NCBI GenBank assembly: GCA_012103075.1
Contig: JAAVLQ010000003.1
Coordinates: 62,001 to 126,000 of the forward strand
Source of the DNA: Brucella cytisi
GTDB lineage: Bacteria > Pseudomonadota > Alphaproteobacteria > Rhizobiales > Rhizobiaceae
Length of the DNA: 64,000 bases
Direction: 5' to 3'
Shown here: piece after piece, positions 1-9,009 of the stretch
How positions within the stretch are numbered: the first letter of the stretch is position 1
How the letters are laid out: every line of letters starts with the position of its first letter
Notes under the pieces: generated by a model
Seen by the model: the letters and a program-made list of their open reading frames with translations, nothing else
Databases searched by the model: none
Told to the model about the DNA's origin: nothing
Program-made: the position numbers and the translations under genes

Positions 1-785
1 GCCGAGCTGTTCCATGACCGCATGCCAATGGGTCCAGAAGAACTCTTTGGCTTCCTTTGCATCGTCGCCGATGAAACCCGGGCTCGCGACTGAGACCTTC
101 ACCTTTTCCGGGGCGATTTCCGCTTGGGCGGCCGCGCGCCGGTAAAGATCAGCCAGTGGTGCAAACCGCGATGCCTGACCGCCGATAATAGCGTAGGAAA
201 TCGGAAGGCCGAGAAGACCGGCACGAACCGACGAGTGCGGATTACCCCCAGTGGCCAGCCAGACCGGCAGCGATCCGCTATCCGGGCGCGGCACAACAAG
301 TGCATCGTTTAGCGCGGGACGAAATTTACCCTGCCGGTGATCTTTTCGCTTTCGTTGATCTTTAAAAGCAGATCAAGTTTTTCAGCATAAAGCTCGTCGT
401 AGTCATTGAGATCATGTCCGAAAAGCGGAAAGGATCCCGTTGAAGACCCTCTGCCAGCCGTAATTTCGGCGCGTCCGTTCGACAGCGCGTCCACCGTGGC
501 AAACTGCTGATAAACACGCACCGGGTCATCCGTGCTCAGCACGGTGACGGCGCTGCCAAGTTTAATGTTGTTTGTCGTCGATGCCGCAGCACCCAAAATG
601 ACGGTCGCAGCCGAAGCTGGCATCTCGCGTGTATGGTGCTCGCCGATACCAAAATAATCGAGGCCCACATCATCGGCGAGTTGGATCGCCTCGAGCAGGT
701 TGCGCGTTGCATCTGCCGTGGAGCCAAGCTCGCCGGTGGCGGTATCCTTCTGCACGTCCCCGAAACTATATACGCCCAATTCCAT
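1..785 (-). CDS. LLM-class flavin-dependent monooxygenase, partial and frameshifted
   Basis: Luciferase-like (TIM-barrel) flavin monooxygenase, probably of the Atu2307/SP_0267 type. The start (MELGVYSFGD) is set by an AAGGAGAG ribosome site just upstream. Seen in order: the GIGEHHT segment, AVTVLSTDDPVRVYQ, and the glycine-rich AGRGSSTGSFPLFGHDL typical of the family. The frame breaks near 308-320, after which the protein continues (VPRPDSGSLPVWLATGGNP, then GLPISYAIIGGQ) and runs off the window edge, so its C-terminus is not visible. The substrate is unknown. The family usually reduces or oxygenates small organic molecules with FMN. It is divergent from the broken LysR piece at 1062, which may once have regulated it (inference). 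Confidence 0.85.
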
Positions 786-1061
786 ATTATTCTCTCCTTC
801 AGGCCTATGCTGACAACCAAGTTCAGCAGTATCCATTAGTAACTGGGTGTAATATTGGTACCGTCTACTGACCTGCAAGAAGGCACATTTTCGAAACCCG
901 GTATCCTGAAAGTGCCTGTGGCGAGATCAATTCGACGGGTAAGTTTTCTCGCAAACCAGAAAAACACTATCGCTGTCTACCATGTAGACTGACGGATTGT
1001 TTGTCGCTTATCCGGCATTTCATATTCTCGAGAATTTAGCTGTTTCCCTGAGCTGTTGGGA

Positions 1062-1317
1062 ATGGATTATCTTTTTGTTTTAAGTGTGTTTTTCCCAAAA
1101 TCGCCGCGCTTCCGGAACTCATGGCGGCTCCGCGCAGGCGGGCCGCGCCATCGGCCTGCAAAATCGGAACTCAGCCGCCGCATCGCGATTGGAAGAGTAA
1201 TTGGGTGTCCGCCTGATCCAGCGCTCGTCGCACCACTTTTCCGTTACTGATATTGTAACCGAACCCGGCAGGTACCGGAGGGCGGAGTTTGAAGTAACAC
1301 AAGCCGCTGCGGCATAG
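1062..1317 (+). pseudogene. LysR-type regulator, N-terminal HTH fragment
   Basis: A degenerate LysR winged-helix start. MDYLFVLSVF begins it, a frameshift follows, and the end of the helix-turn-helix region reads LGVRLIQRSSHHFSVTD, then an RRAEFEVTQAAAA linker. The effector domain is absent: a stop at 1315-1317 falls where unrelated sequence (the AraC fragment on the other strand) starts. LysR genes normally encode about 300 residues, so this is a truncated remnant, not merely a sequencing error. It is divergent from the flavin monooxygenase, the classical LysR arrangement. Confidence 0.6.
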
Positions 1318-1329
1318 AGGCAATCCGGT

Positions 1330-1475
1330 GGCGTGGGTGCGTTACCGGATTATTCTGCAGCCATTTTTGAAATGAGGCTCGATAGTCGCGTGATGTCAGG
1401 CCGCGCAGACACAGGAACGGACGATTGAAAGTGAGCGGCAAGGCATAGCCCACATTGGCAGCGACATGTGTCTAT
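1330..1475 (-). pseudogene. AraC-family regulator, C-terminal HTH fragment
   Basis: Read on the minus strand, about 40 codons give VAANVGYALPLTFNRPFLCL followed by RGLTSRDYRASF. This matches the second helix-turn-helix and the end of AraC/XylS regulators (the usual pattern is VGY..P..FNRAFRR..G.TP..YR). Nothing of the N-terminal half of such a protein is found upstream on this strand. It abuts the LysR fragment at about 1318, so two truncated regulators meet at one junction. Confidence 0.5.
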
Positions 1476-1709
1476 CACGACGCCATATTGACGAGCTTCA
1501 ACCGAAGATCATCTATCTGCAAGGCATTATCTGGACGCTCCCGATGACGGGCAAGGATTAACGGTGACTGTGATCCCTATTGCTTGTTTTGCAGCGGCCC
1601 GAGGCCGAGCAAGCAGGTGAAGACTTTCACTTCAACCTTGCTCAAAACCTTTCAAACGCTTTATCCGACATTGAATGACAATCCATCTTTGCTGGAGGAA
1701 GATTCTGGC

Positions 1710-1745
1710 TTGACCTTGTCACGATTGGAAGCCTCACATTTGCAT
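1710..1745 (+). promoter_or_regulatory. CueR-like copper-responsive promoter of copA
   Basis: TTGACC at 1710-1715 opens an imperfect palindrome (ACCTT...GGAAG.CT) typical of MerR/CueR operators, with the AT-containing -10 region (CACATT) about 19-20 bp downstream. The over-long spacer is the hallmark of MerR-family activated promoters. It lies about 110 bp upstream of the copA start. No cueR gene is seen in the window. The assignment rests on pattern only. Confidence 0.45.
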
Positions 1746-1852
1746 TCCGGCAAAAAAATGTGGTCGCATCATATTGATGCGCTACCGGATTGCCGCACGG
1801 CAACTGATAGACCGCTTCATATTATCCGCTACCGCCGGGAAGGAATCTGCCG

Positions 1853-4106
1853 ATGTCATCGCATCAAGACCCGTCTTCGCATCACAAAGCTGCCGATGGC
1901 TTCCATGACCACGCAGGACATGGCGGGGCGACAATTAAGAGCCACACTACTGCCAATATGCCGGCTAGTGACAGAGCAACGGGCTCCACAGCTAAAGACG
2001 TTATCTATACCTGCCCGATGCATCCGCAAATCCGTCTTCCCAAGCCCGGAAATTGTCCGATTTGCGGGATGGCCCTTGAACCGGAAGTCCCTCTCTGGAT
2101 ACAGGCCCGAGTGAAGAATATCTATACATGCGCCGCCGTTTCTGGATCGGCCTCGTGCTGACAATACCGGTTTTCCTGCTCGAAATGGGCGGTCACCTGA
2201 TCGACCTTCACGGGCTGATTAGTCCGCAGATATCGAACTGGATGCAGCTTCTCTTCGCCACACCCGTCGTATTGTGGGCCGGTTGGCCGTTCTTTCAACG
2301 TGGCTGGCAGTCAATTGTCACCCGTCATCTCAACATGTTCACGCTTATTGCCATGGGCACCGGCGTCGCTTGGGGCTACAGCGTGGTCGCGACAATAATT
2401 CCGGCTGCGTTCCCGGAAACATTTCAGACTATGGGTGGTGCTGTTGCCGTCTATTTCGAGGCAGCCGCGGTTATCACCGTACTCGTACTTCTTGGCCGGT
2501 ACTGGAACTGCGCGCGCGCGAACAGACCGGCGGTGCCATTCGTGCGCTTCTCGACCTTGCGCCGAAGACAGCCCGCCGAATGAAGGAAGATGGTACGGAT
2601 GAAGAAATCGAACTTGATGTCGTCATGGTCGGTGATCGCCTTCGTGTACGCCCGGGAGAAAAGGTTCCCGTCGACGGTGTCATTGTCGAAGGACGTAGTT
2701 CCGTTGATGAATCCATGATTACCGGCGAATCCATGCCGGTTACCAAAGCGATCGACGCAAAGGTTATCGGCGGCACCATAAACCAGACGGGTAGTTTCGT
2801 GATGGAAGCTGGCAGGGTCGGGCAGGACACTATGCTTTCACAGATTGTTCAGATGGTGGCGAATGCACAGCGTTCGCGTGCGCCGATCCAGCGTCTGGCC
2901 GATGATGTTTCGGGCTGGTTTGTACCAGCAGTGATCGTCATTGCCATTGTCGCTTTCATTGCATGGTTCATCTTTGGTCCCGATCCAAAGTTGACCCATG
3001 CTCTGGTCGCAGCTGTAGCCGTGCTGATCATCGCCTGCCCTTGCGCGCTCGGTCTTGCGACTCCGATGTCGATCATGATCGGTGTCGGACGAGGTGCAGG
3101 GTTTGGCGTTCTTATCAAGAACGCCGAAGCTCTCGAACGCTTCGAGAAGATTGACACGTTCGTGGTGGACAAGACCGGCACGCTTACGGAAGGCCGACCG
3201 AAGGTGACGGCAATCATAACCGCGGCAGGCCATTCTGAAGCTGACCTGTTGCGTCTGGCTGCGACGCTTGAGCGTTCCAGTCAGCATCCGCTTGCTGAAG
3301 CCATCGTCAGCGCGGCAAAAGAGCAGGGGGGTGAGCCTTGGCGAGGTTGAAGACTTTGAGAGTCCGACCGGCAAGGGTGTCACAGGCATGGTGGACGGCA
3401 GGAAGCTGATCATCGGGAATCAGCGCATTATGTCTGAAGCGAACATCGACGTTGCTGAACTGGTAGTCGAAGCTGACAGGCTTCGCAATGAAGGAGCAAC
3501 GGTTGTGTTTATGGCGATGAATGGCGCTCCTGCTGCCCTTTTTGCGATTGCCGATCCGATCAAGGCAACCACTCCTGCCGCGCTAAAGGCACTGAAGGCT
3601 CAGGGCATCCGTGTTGTGATGCTGACTGGCGATAACAAGGTCACCGCTCACGCTATTGCTCGAAAGCTGGGTATTTCCGACGTTGAAGCGGAGGTTCTGC
3701 CTGAAGACAAGGAGGCGATTGTCGAGCGGCTCCAAAACGAAGGCCGTATTGTCGCGATGGCAGGCGACGGGGTCAATGATGCCCCCGCGCTCGTTGCCGC
3801 CGACGTTGGTATTGCTATGAGCACCGGCACGGACGTTGCTATCGAGAGTGCCGGGGTCACATTGCTACAGGGGATTTGCAAGGCATTGACCGCGCCCGGC
3901 AGCTCAGCCGTGCAACGATGAGCAATATTCGTCAGAACCTCTTCTTCGCATTCGTCTATAATGCCGGCGGCATGCCCATAGCCGCTGGTGTACTCTATCC
4001 AACCTTTGGCATATTGCTTTCTCCGATAATTGCCGCGGCAGCCATGGCACTTTCATCGGTCAGCGTCATCGGTAATTCGCTAAGGTTGAGGAATGCCGGG
4101 TTTTAG
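1853..4106 (+). CDS. copA: Copper-translocating P1B-type ATPase (four frameshifts)
   Basis: Exports Cu(I) across the inner membrane using ATP. The start has AAGGAA upstream. A His-rich N-terminus leads into the small metal-binding motif CPMHPQIRLPKPGNCPICGM instead of an HMA domain. Then come membrane helices, the actuator TGES (about 2720), the ion-binding CPCALGLATP (about 3038), the phosphorylation loop DKTGTLTEG (about 3168), the SSQHPLAEA motif that holds the P1B HP signature, TGDN and GDGVNDAPA, and two last helices. About 750 residues, normal for the family. Frame breaks lie near 2105, 2500, 3326-3331 (a run of six G) and 3870. All catalytic motifs are intact, so the gene was probably functional before the indels. 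Confidence 0.92.
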
Positions 4107-4546
4107 CATCGGCCGCTTCTAACTGCTGCAATGCCGTGCGCTTTCAAAAGTCTGCTGCGTTTACCGATTTGGTCACGTGCGCCGATTGTGGTCGATTCCA
4201 GCTTAACCACTCTGCTCCCATATAGAACCCGGTATGGGATCCGAGAAAATAATAAACCCTTGTTCAGATCGTATTTTTTCTTCAATTAGTATCTAGTACA
4301 ATGGTAAAATGAGGGCTTTTCCAAGTCATCAGAATTATCAAAACAGGTGTTATCGATACGGGAACCGTCATTGGCGGTGGCAGTTGTCCCGAAATTGCGC
4401 AAATTTGCATAGCAGGTCTGCGCAATAAAAAAAAGGTGCAAACTGAATAGGAATTAGGCATAACGTAGTTAGCTGCGGTTGCGCCTCCTCCCATTGCGCG
4501 CCGCAGCTGTTCCCCTCTGGAGGTTTCATAACCTTCAAAACTTAAA

Positions 4547-4577
4547 GGGCCACGGTTTTCCGTCGGCCCTCTTTTTG
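4547..4577 (+). terminator. Rho-independent terminator
   Basis: GGGCCACGG and CCGTCGGCCC form a stem with one bulged C around a short TTTT-type loop, followed by TCTTTTTG. It lies 440 bp beyond copA. No gene is recognised between the two, so it may end a longer copA transcript or a small RNA. Confidence 0.6.
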
Positions 4578-5007
4578 TCATTGGTCAACTGTATAAGACG
4601 TACTTCCCGCCCGCTGCCCGCCGGATAAATTATGCGCATTTCAGGCGCAGGCACGCTTGTTCAAATTGGCTTGAGGTGACGTGGGCCGACGGCAAAAAAA
4701 CAGGCTAAATCGACGTATTGAACCCAACTCTCACCGGTGCCTCTCGCTGTACCTAAAGAGAAATTTGATCTTCCTTAGTCTCGCACAAGTCTTCCGTCTG
4801 GTTCGCGGTGTTTGGGTCGATATAGCGCGAGACACTGTCAATGCTGATGAAGCGACGAACGGTAAACCGCAATTCATGCGACCCGGTTTGCAATGATTCA
4901 GTCAGAATTGACGAGAATATGACGGTATCCCAAAATCACTGTCCCGATCTGGTATGATGGCAAGCGACAATTGCTACTCCTCACGAAAGAAGAATGACAG
5001 GATCAGA
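4578..5007. other. No recognisable gene
   Basis: Short open frames exist, the longest about 70 codons starting at 4681 on the plus strand, but none shows a ribosome site with a recognisable protein. The 4107-4546 stretch upstream of the terminator is equally without an identifiable gene. Confidence 0.5.
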
Positions 5008-5265
5008 TCATTTCCCGGTACGGACCACCGACCTCAGGAAGCGAAAGAGTGCAAAACCGGCCGTTACCAGATAGAGAGAACCGCCAATGAACATAATGCC
5101 GATTATTCCGGCGAAAAGTTCACGGTCGTGCTGGTATGTATCGGGCTGTAATGTGGCCGAAAACTTAAAAATCGCTAGCAGATGGCCGACAGCATATCCG
5201 ATAAGTCCACAGACCGGAGCCAGTAAGACAAGGAGCAACAGGAGAAGAAGAGCGTTCTTGAGCAT
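5008..5265 (-). CDS. Small inner-membrane protein, two predicted helices
   Basis: About 85 residues. A very hydrophobic N-terminal helix (LLLLLLVLLAPVCGLIGYAV) is followed by a polar loop and a second helix (FAGIIGIMFIGGSLYLVTAG), then a basic tail. The internal ATG at 5265 is preferred because GGTGG lies 8 bp before it. An upstream ATG at 5277 would add four residues. Family not recognised. It is co-oriented with the next membrane protein, so the two may be co-transcribed. Confidence 0.55.
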   Translation of the reverse strand: MLKNALLLLLLLVLLAPVCGLIGYAVGHLLAIFKFSATLQPDTYQHDRELFAGIIGIMFIGGSLYLVTAGFALFRFLRSVVRTGK

Positions 5266-5447
5266 TGGTGCCACCAATTACAATAATCCACAGTTTGCGT
5301 ATGACATGCGGTAACCGCAACTTAATGAGATATTTCAAGAGTGGTGCACAAGTGTCTGGAACCCATGCAAAAGATGCTGGTATTTCCGAAGTTTGCACTT
5401 CGTGCTGTCGGGGAGAAAGATTAAATGCGGTCGGGCACGAGGTTCGT

Positions 5448-5729
5448 TTATGGTGCTACCATTTTTTTCCTTCCACTCCAATAATCAACGATATCTCGAA
5501 ATATCCACATCAAGATAATTGGGGCGGTGAATAACAAAGCAGGCATCATCAACACATACATGAGAGCATGTGCAACGAATGTGATGCCATCCGCTTCATA
5601 GCTGAGATATCGTCTGGAACCGTATGCCCCGCCATATACGGTTCCATCAAAATAAAGGGTCATCACATTGTAAAGCGACCACGGAACAAGAAGTAACATG
5701 CCGATGACCAAGGTTATAGTTTCAGACAC
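5448..5729 (-). CDS. Small membrane protein of unknown function
   Basis: 93 residues, probably GTG start. The N-terminal helix (MSETITLVIGMLLLVPWSLY) and a long C-terminal hydrophobic stretch (ALMYVLMMPALLFTAPIILM) flank a polar, aromatic middle. No frameshift is needed. The ribosome site is weak (AGAG). It is the upstream neighbour of the small membrane protein at 5008-5265 on the same strand. No function can be assigned. Confidence 0.5.
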   Translation of the reverse strand: MSETITLVIGMLLLVPWSLYNVMTLYFDGTVYGGAYGSRRYLSYEADGITFVAHALMYVLMMPALLFTAPIILMWIFRDIVDYWSGRKKMVAP

Positions 5730-5833
5730 AAATTTTATTCTCTTTTTTTCGAATTCTTTTTGCTCGCGTGGAAACTGGCTTTTTGGGAACCCTTTTTCAT
5801 ACCCGTCTCATCTCCACGGCCTCGCACTGAGGG

Positions 5834-6221
5834 CTACTGAAACCCTTCGGGGAGCCTGACAGTTGGAAATCGCAGCGAGTTACCTGCACAAGGATGCCAT
5901 TCGTGCATTGCGTTAGGTTCGTCCTGTTTGCCAAGGCACATGCCACGATCGTTGAGAGCCATGCCGTAGATCGCCATGGATTGGCAGGCAACAGCAACCT
6001 CAACATCTCGATTGGGATTTCGCACGCATAAATCTGCGGCGCTGGAATAGAGAGCAAGCAGTTTGTCATTGCTCGCGCGCTTCGGGAAAATGCTGCGTCT
6101 GCGCCATGGCTTGTTGGGTGAAGGCCGCAAACGCGAGAAGTGCAGTCCCGATCCATGAGCTAAGAGGGAGGCCTGTAAGTCGCGGGCGGTCAATCTGTCT
6201 GGCTTCGTTACTCTGTCGCAT
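5834..6221 (-). CDS. Secreted cysteine-rich hypothetical protein (one frameshift)
   Basis: About 129 residues. The start has AAGGAGAGG 5-6 bp before ATG. After a basic N-terminus, a hydrophobic signal segment (SSWIGTALLAFAAFTQQAMA) ends at a plausible AMA-Q cleavage site. The frame breaks near 6080, and the mature part continues with ASNDKLLALYSSAADLCVRN, containing four or more cysteines and a CQSMAIYGMALN stretch. Disulfide-bonded periplasmic location is likely. Family not recognised. It lies downstream of the exported protein at 6386-6924 on the same strand. Confidence 0.6.
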
Positions 6222-6385
6222 GTGTCCTCTCCTTTGAGTTCGCACAAGATTGAGCGCTTTGTCGTTCACACGGCTCCTGCTCGCCGAGGGATCGCTGACC
6301 TGTCAAACCAACACGCAATTGGCGGTTCGAGCCGTTTTGGAGAAGAGGCTGCTAACGCGAATTTGATTGCGCATTCGCCGCCTCA

Positions 6386-6924
6386 TCATTGAAATTGATT
6401 CACGGACACTTTGGTAAGGAAGGCATTGATGGAGGCTTCCTGATTTTTCCATTCGTTGGATGGGCACCCGGCAACGATTAACAACTCCACCCGCCCAACC
6501 CATTGGGCGGCGATGCGGTTGCGATAATCACGACCATCTCGCCCGCGATAGGAGATCTCTTCCGACAGGAAGCTCACCGCATCTCCGCGGTTAGCGTGCA
6601 GCTCCAGATCGGGTGCGTCGTTGTTTGCTACGGCCCCCACCTGCTTGCCAAGGCGCCGCACATAGGCCGCGATTGAATCGCTCACCGACTGACCAGCTGC
6701 TTTTGCTGCTTCGACACCGAGATTCTGCACGAAAGTGATCTGGCAAGATCCCTTGACCTGTCGAAATCTGTACACGCCGTTCTGCCCGATTACGTCGACC
6801 CGCCAGTTATCGACATTCATAGGCATGCCAAAGGCCGCCCGGGCACGGGGATCCTGATCCGGGCATATGCCGATACCAAAGTGGTCCAACCGGCAAGCAG
6901 TAAGACTGCAAAGCTCCATTTCAT
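6386..6924 (-). CDS. Exported hypothetical protein (frameshift after signal peptide)
   Basis: The best start is ATG at 6924, with GGAGG 9 bp upstream. It gives a clear signal peptide (MKWSFAVLLLAGWTTLVSAY). A frameshift near 6850 then joins it to a mature domain of about 150 residues (VDNWRVDVIGQNGVYRFRQV...). The mature part ends with ...LIVAGCPSNEWKNQEASINA and contains a few cysteines. It is not recognised as a known family. The start codon shares one base with the stop of the preceding 28-codon frame (TAATG), suggesting coupled translation. Confidence 0.6.
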
Positions 6925-7222
6925 TAGGGTTCCTCCATCAGACAGAGCAGGTAAGCACAGATCGTCAATCTGAACCGGTTTCTCCGGAACATCCCGTAAC
7001 GGGCAGTCATGTTGCCGACGTCTGTTGGCAAATTCTGTTTGTCGGATACGCTGTGATCCTCACCTGAGGCTTCAGGTCATCGCATCCCTTTGAGGTGGTG
7101 CGCACGTTATTCAAAAGGAAGATCGGCTGTCGTGACACTCTGGATCGATGCGACGCACCGGTGATATCCGCTCGCATGGCACATGGCCAGCATGACGGTT
7201 CAACCAGAAATCTGTGCTTCAT
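6924..7222 (-). other. Two chained small open frames upstream of the exported protein
   Basis: A 71-codon frame (7222 to 7007) starts with MKHRFLVEPSCWPCAM behind a near-perfect ribosome site, CCTCCT on the plus strand at 7228-7233. Its TGA overlaps the ATG of a 28-codon frame (7010 to 6924: MTARYGMFRRNRFRLTICAY...), whose TAA overlaps the next start. This is either a real chain of translationally coupled small genes or a single gene broken by indels. The strong Shine-Dalgarno argues that translation starts at 7222. Confidence 0.4.
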
Positions 7223-7285
7223 CCTGACCTCCTCGCGACTGAGACACAGTGGACTGGTTCCTAGTATTCGTGCAACATATTAAAA

Positions 7286-7924
7286 ATGAACTGGAGTTCA
7301 ATCTTTAATGACGTATCGGCGAACGCCGGGATGCAAAGCCGCATTGATGCGGCACACGAACAGATCATTGCGGCGGCGCACGGGCTGGTTGCAGAAAGAG
7401 GCTATGGGAGCACAGGCGTTCCCGACATTGCCGGGGCTGCCGGAGTTTCTACAGGAAACGTTTACACCCACTTTCCCTCGAAGACCGCACTTTTTGGAGA
7501 AGTCTACCGACGAGCTTCCCAACACGAAATCAGGGCATTTCGCGAGGTTGCCGACACGAAAGGCACGGCGCCTGAACGTCTGGCAAGGATGGTCGAGACA
7601 TTTGCCCGACGGGCGCTTGCGGGCCGTAAGCTGGCCCGGGCTTTGCTGGTGGAATCCGTAAACATTGAGATAGACGTAGAACGAGCAAGATTGCGTGAGC
7701 CGTATCGGGCTATCATTGAAGGTGTGATCAACGAAGGGATCGACGCAAGCCAGTTCGCTCCTCAGGATGCCCGCATAACCTCCATGTGTATCGTCGGGGC
7801 GATCGTCGAAACTCTCGTCCGTCCATTGAGCAATGCACTCCGGGCTGATGAGGAGGAGCATCTGGTGGTCTGTCTCATACAGGTTTGTCTGCGATCTGCT
7901 GGTCCAACCGGTGTTATGTCTTGA
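7286..7924 (+). CDS. TetR-family transcriptional regulator
   Basis: Intact, about 200 residues. The N-terminal helix-turn-helix reads AAAHGLVAERGYGSTGVPDI...AGVSTGNVYTHFPSKTALF, classic TetR, and the rest is the helical ligand-binding domain. Starts are possible at 7286 and 7331. Neither has a good ribosome site. Starting at 7331 gives the more typical MQSRIDAAHEQIIAAA. The ATG at 7286 sits next to and inside a perfect palindrome, which suggests autorepression and possibly a leaderless message. The target gene is unknown. It is divergent from the small frames at 7222. Confidence 0.85.
   Translation: MNWSSIFNDVSANAGMQSRIDAAHEQIIAAAHGLVAERGYGSTGVPDIAGAAGVSTGNVYTHFPSKTALFGEVYRRASQHEIRAFREVADTKGTAPERLARMVETFARRALAGRKLARALLVESVNIEIDVERARLREPYRAIIEGVINEGIDASQFAPQDARITSMCIVGAIVETLVRPLSNALRADEEEHLVVCLIQVCLRSAGPTGVMS
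7287..7300. promoter_or_regulatory. Palindromic operator, probable TetR autoregulatory site
   Basis: TGAACT-GG-AGTTCA, a perfect 6-bp inverted repeat with a 2-bp centre, at the 5' edge of the TetR reading frame. Sites of this form are common for TetR-family repressors. A repressor bound here would cover the start region. Confidence 0.55.
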
Positions 7925-8455
7925 TCATTTATCGGGATGGACTGTGTCGATCCCGACAACAAACAGGCTGCTCTACGGTCGCATCGGCATTAACATTTAC
8001 ATAAGACCGGGTCGAACGGGCCGACATGATGTGAACGAACCAGTCCGAGAATGGCAAATGCCTGTCATTTCAGTTCTTTGCTCAGCCTTCGGCATAAAAT
8101 GCTCAAAGAGACAGGCACGATTTACCCTCGCGGATTATATGCGATGAACGCCATGCTTCAGAGTATGTACGCGCGAATTTCAAACGACTCCGATAATTGA
8201 AATTCAGCGATACCGAAGCTTGATGCGGGCAATTTTTGTGAAGTAGTCTGACCGACAATATTGACCGGGCTTGCATCCCATCCCGTTGGCATGGCTTTCT
8301 GGAATTACAGTTGCGTTTTCAACTTTAGATGGGCTCGTCTCGCGACGGCGTGGTGGGCTCAATGCCGGCAAGACCATGCGATAACGCTTGCCAGAATTAA
8401 ACGCTGTTGGGCAAGATCATTTGCGATGCGTCGAATTTCTGGACAGACCACGGGA
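7925..8455. other. No recognisable gene
   Basis: Between the TetR gene and the IS5-type remnant only short frames are present on both strands. The sequence is not strongly AT-rich and may hold unrecognised decayed coding sequence. Confidence 0.45.
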
Positions 8456-8479
8456 TCAAATGGTGATGGTCGGTATCCT

Positions 8480-8825
8480 CGGGGGCGTGACGTTATTGGC
8501 AGGGTAGCTGATCACTGCCATCATGGCGGAGGTAGGCATGACGAGGGAGACATGACGATACCAGCCATGATCCCGGCAATGGTGAATGACAGGGCTTTCC
8601 GGACCCCGGCTTCGCTCCAGCGTCGAAACCGCTGATAGATCGTATTCCCGTTGCTGTGTTTGGGTGGAACATCCCGCCACGGCTTACTGCACGACGTACA
8701 GCAACGAAGTCTCCGAAGTATGCCGTTGATGATTGCACGACGTTGCTCCGGGCGACGCCCGCGTCCCCGACTGACAGTTTCAATCGGTAATAATCCCTTC
8801 AAACAGCCTTGAATCAATCTCCGAT
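8480..8825 (-). mobile_element. IS5-family transposase N-terminal remnant
   Basis: The minus strand reads LIQGCLKGLLPIETVSRGRG, then RPEQRRAIINGILRRLR, WRDVPPKHSNGNTIYQRFRR and WSEAGVRKALS. This is the N-terminal pattern of IS5/IS4-type DDE transposases (R..INGIL..L..G..WRD.P..YG...T.Y.RF..W...G). After ALSFTI the reading is lost through frameshifts and the catalytic region is not found, so this is a dead fragment. No terminal inverted repeats were identified. Confidence 0.65.
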
Positions 8826-8869
8826 CAATAAGTCACGTAGGTCGTCCGCGGCGCCTTTACAAAATTGCA

Positions 8870-8899
8870 TTGACAACGGTGTCTTCGGGCATGTATAAG
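8870..8899 (+). promoter_or_regulatory. Sigma-70-type promoter
   Basis: TTGACA (8870-8875) and TATAAG (8894-8899) with an 18-bp spacer, upstream of the amidohydrolase start at 9010. A 110-base AT-rich leader separates promoter and gene. Confidence 0.55.
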
Positions 8900-9009
8900 T
8901 AATTATTCCTGTTAATACGTTGTTATTTATTCTTTATTGGGAATAAAAAATATTGACGCGATACAAATATAATGGTCGACTCGATTTGCAATACTAAAAT
9001 GGAGGAGAC

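Noticed and set aside
1584..2114. A 176-codon plus-strand frame overlapping the start of copA
   Set aside because: It is out of frame with the CPMHP motif and has no recognisable protein. It is a shadow of copA and its promoter region.
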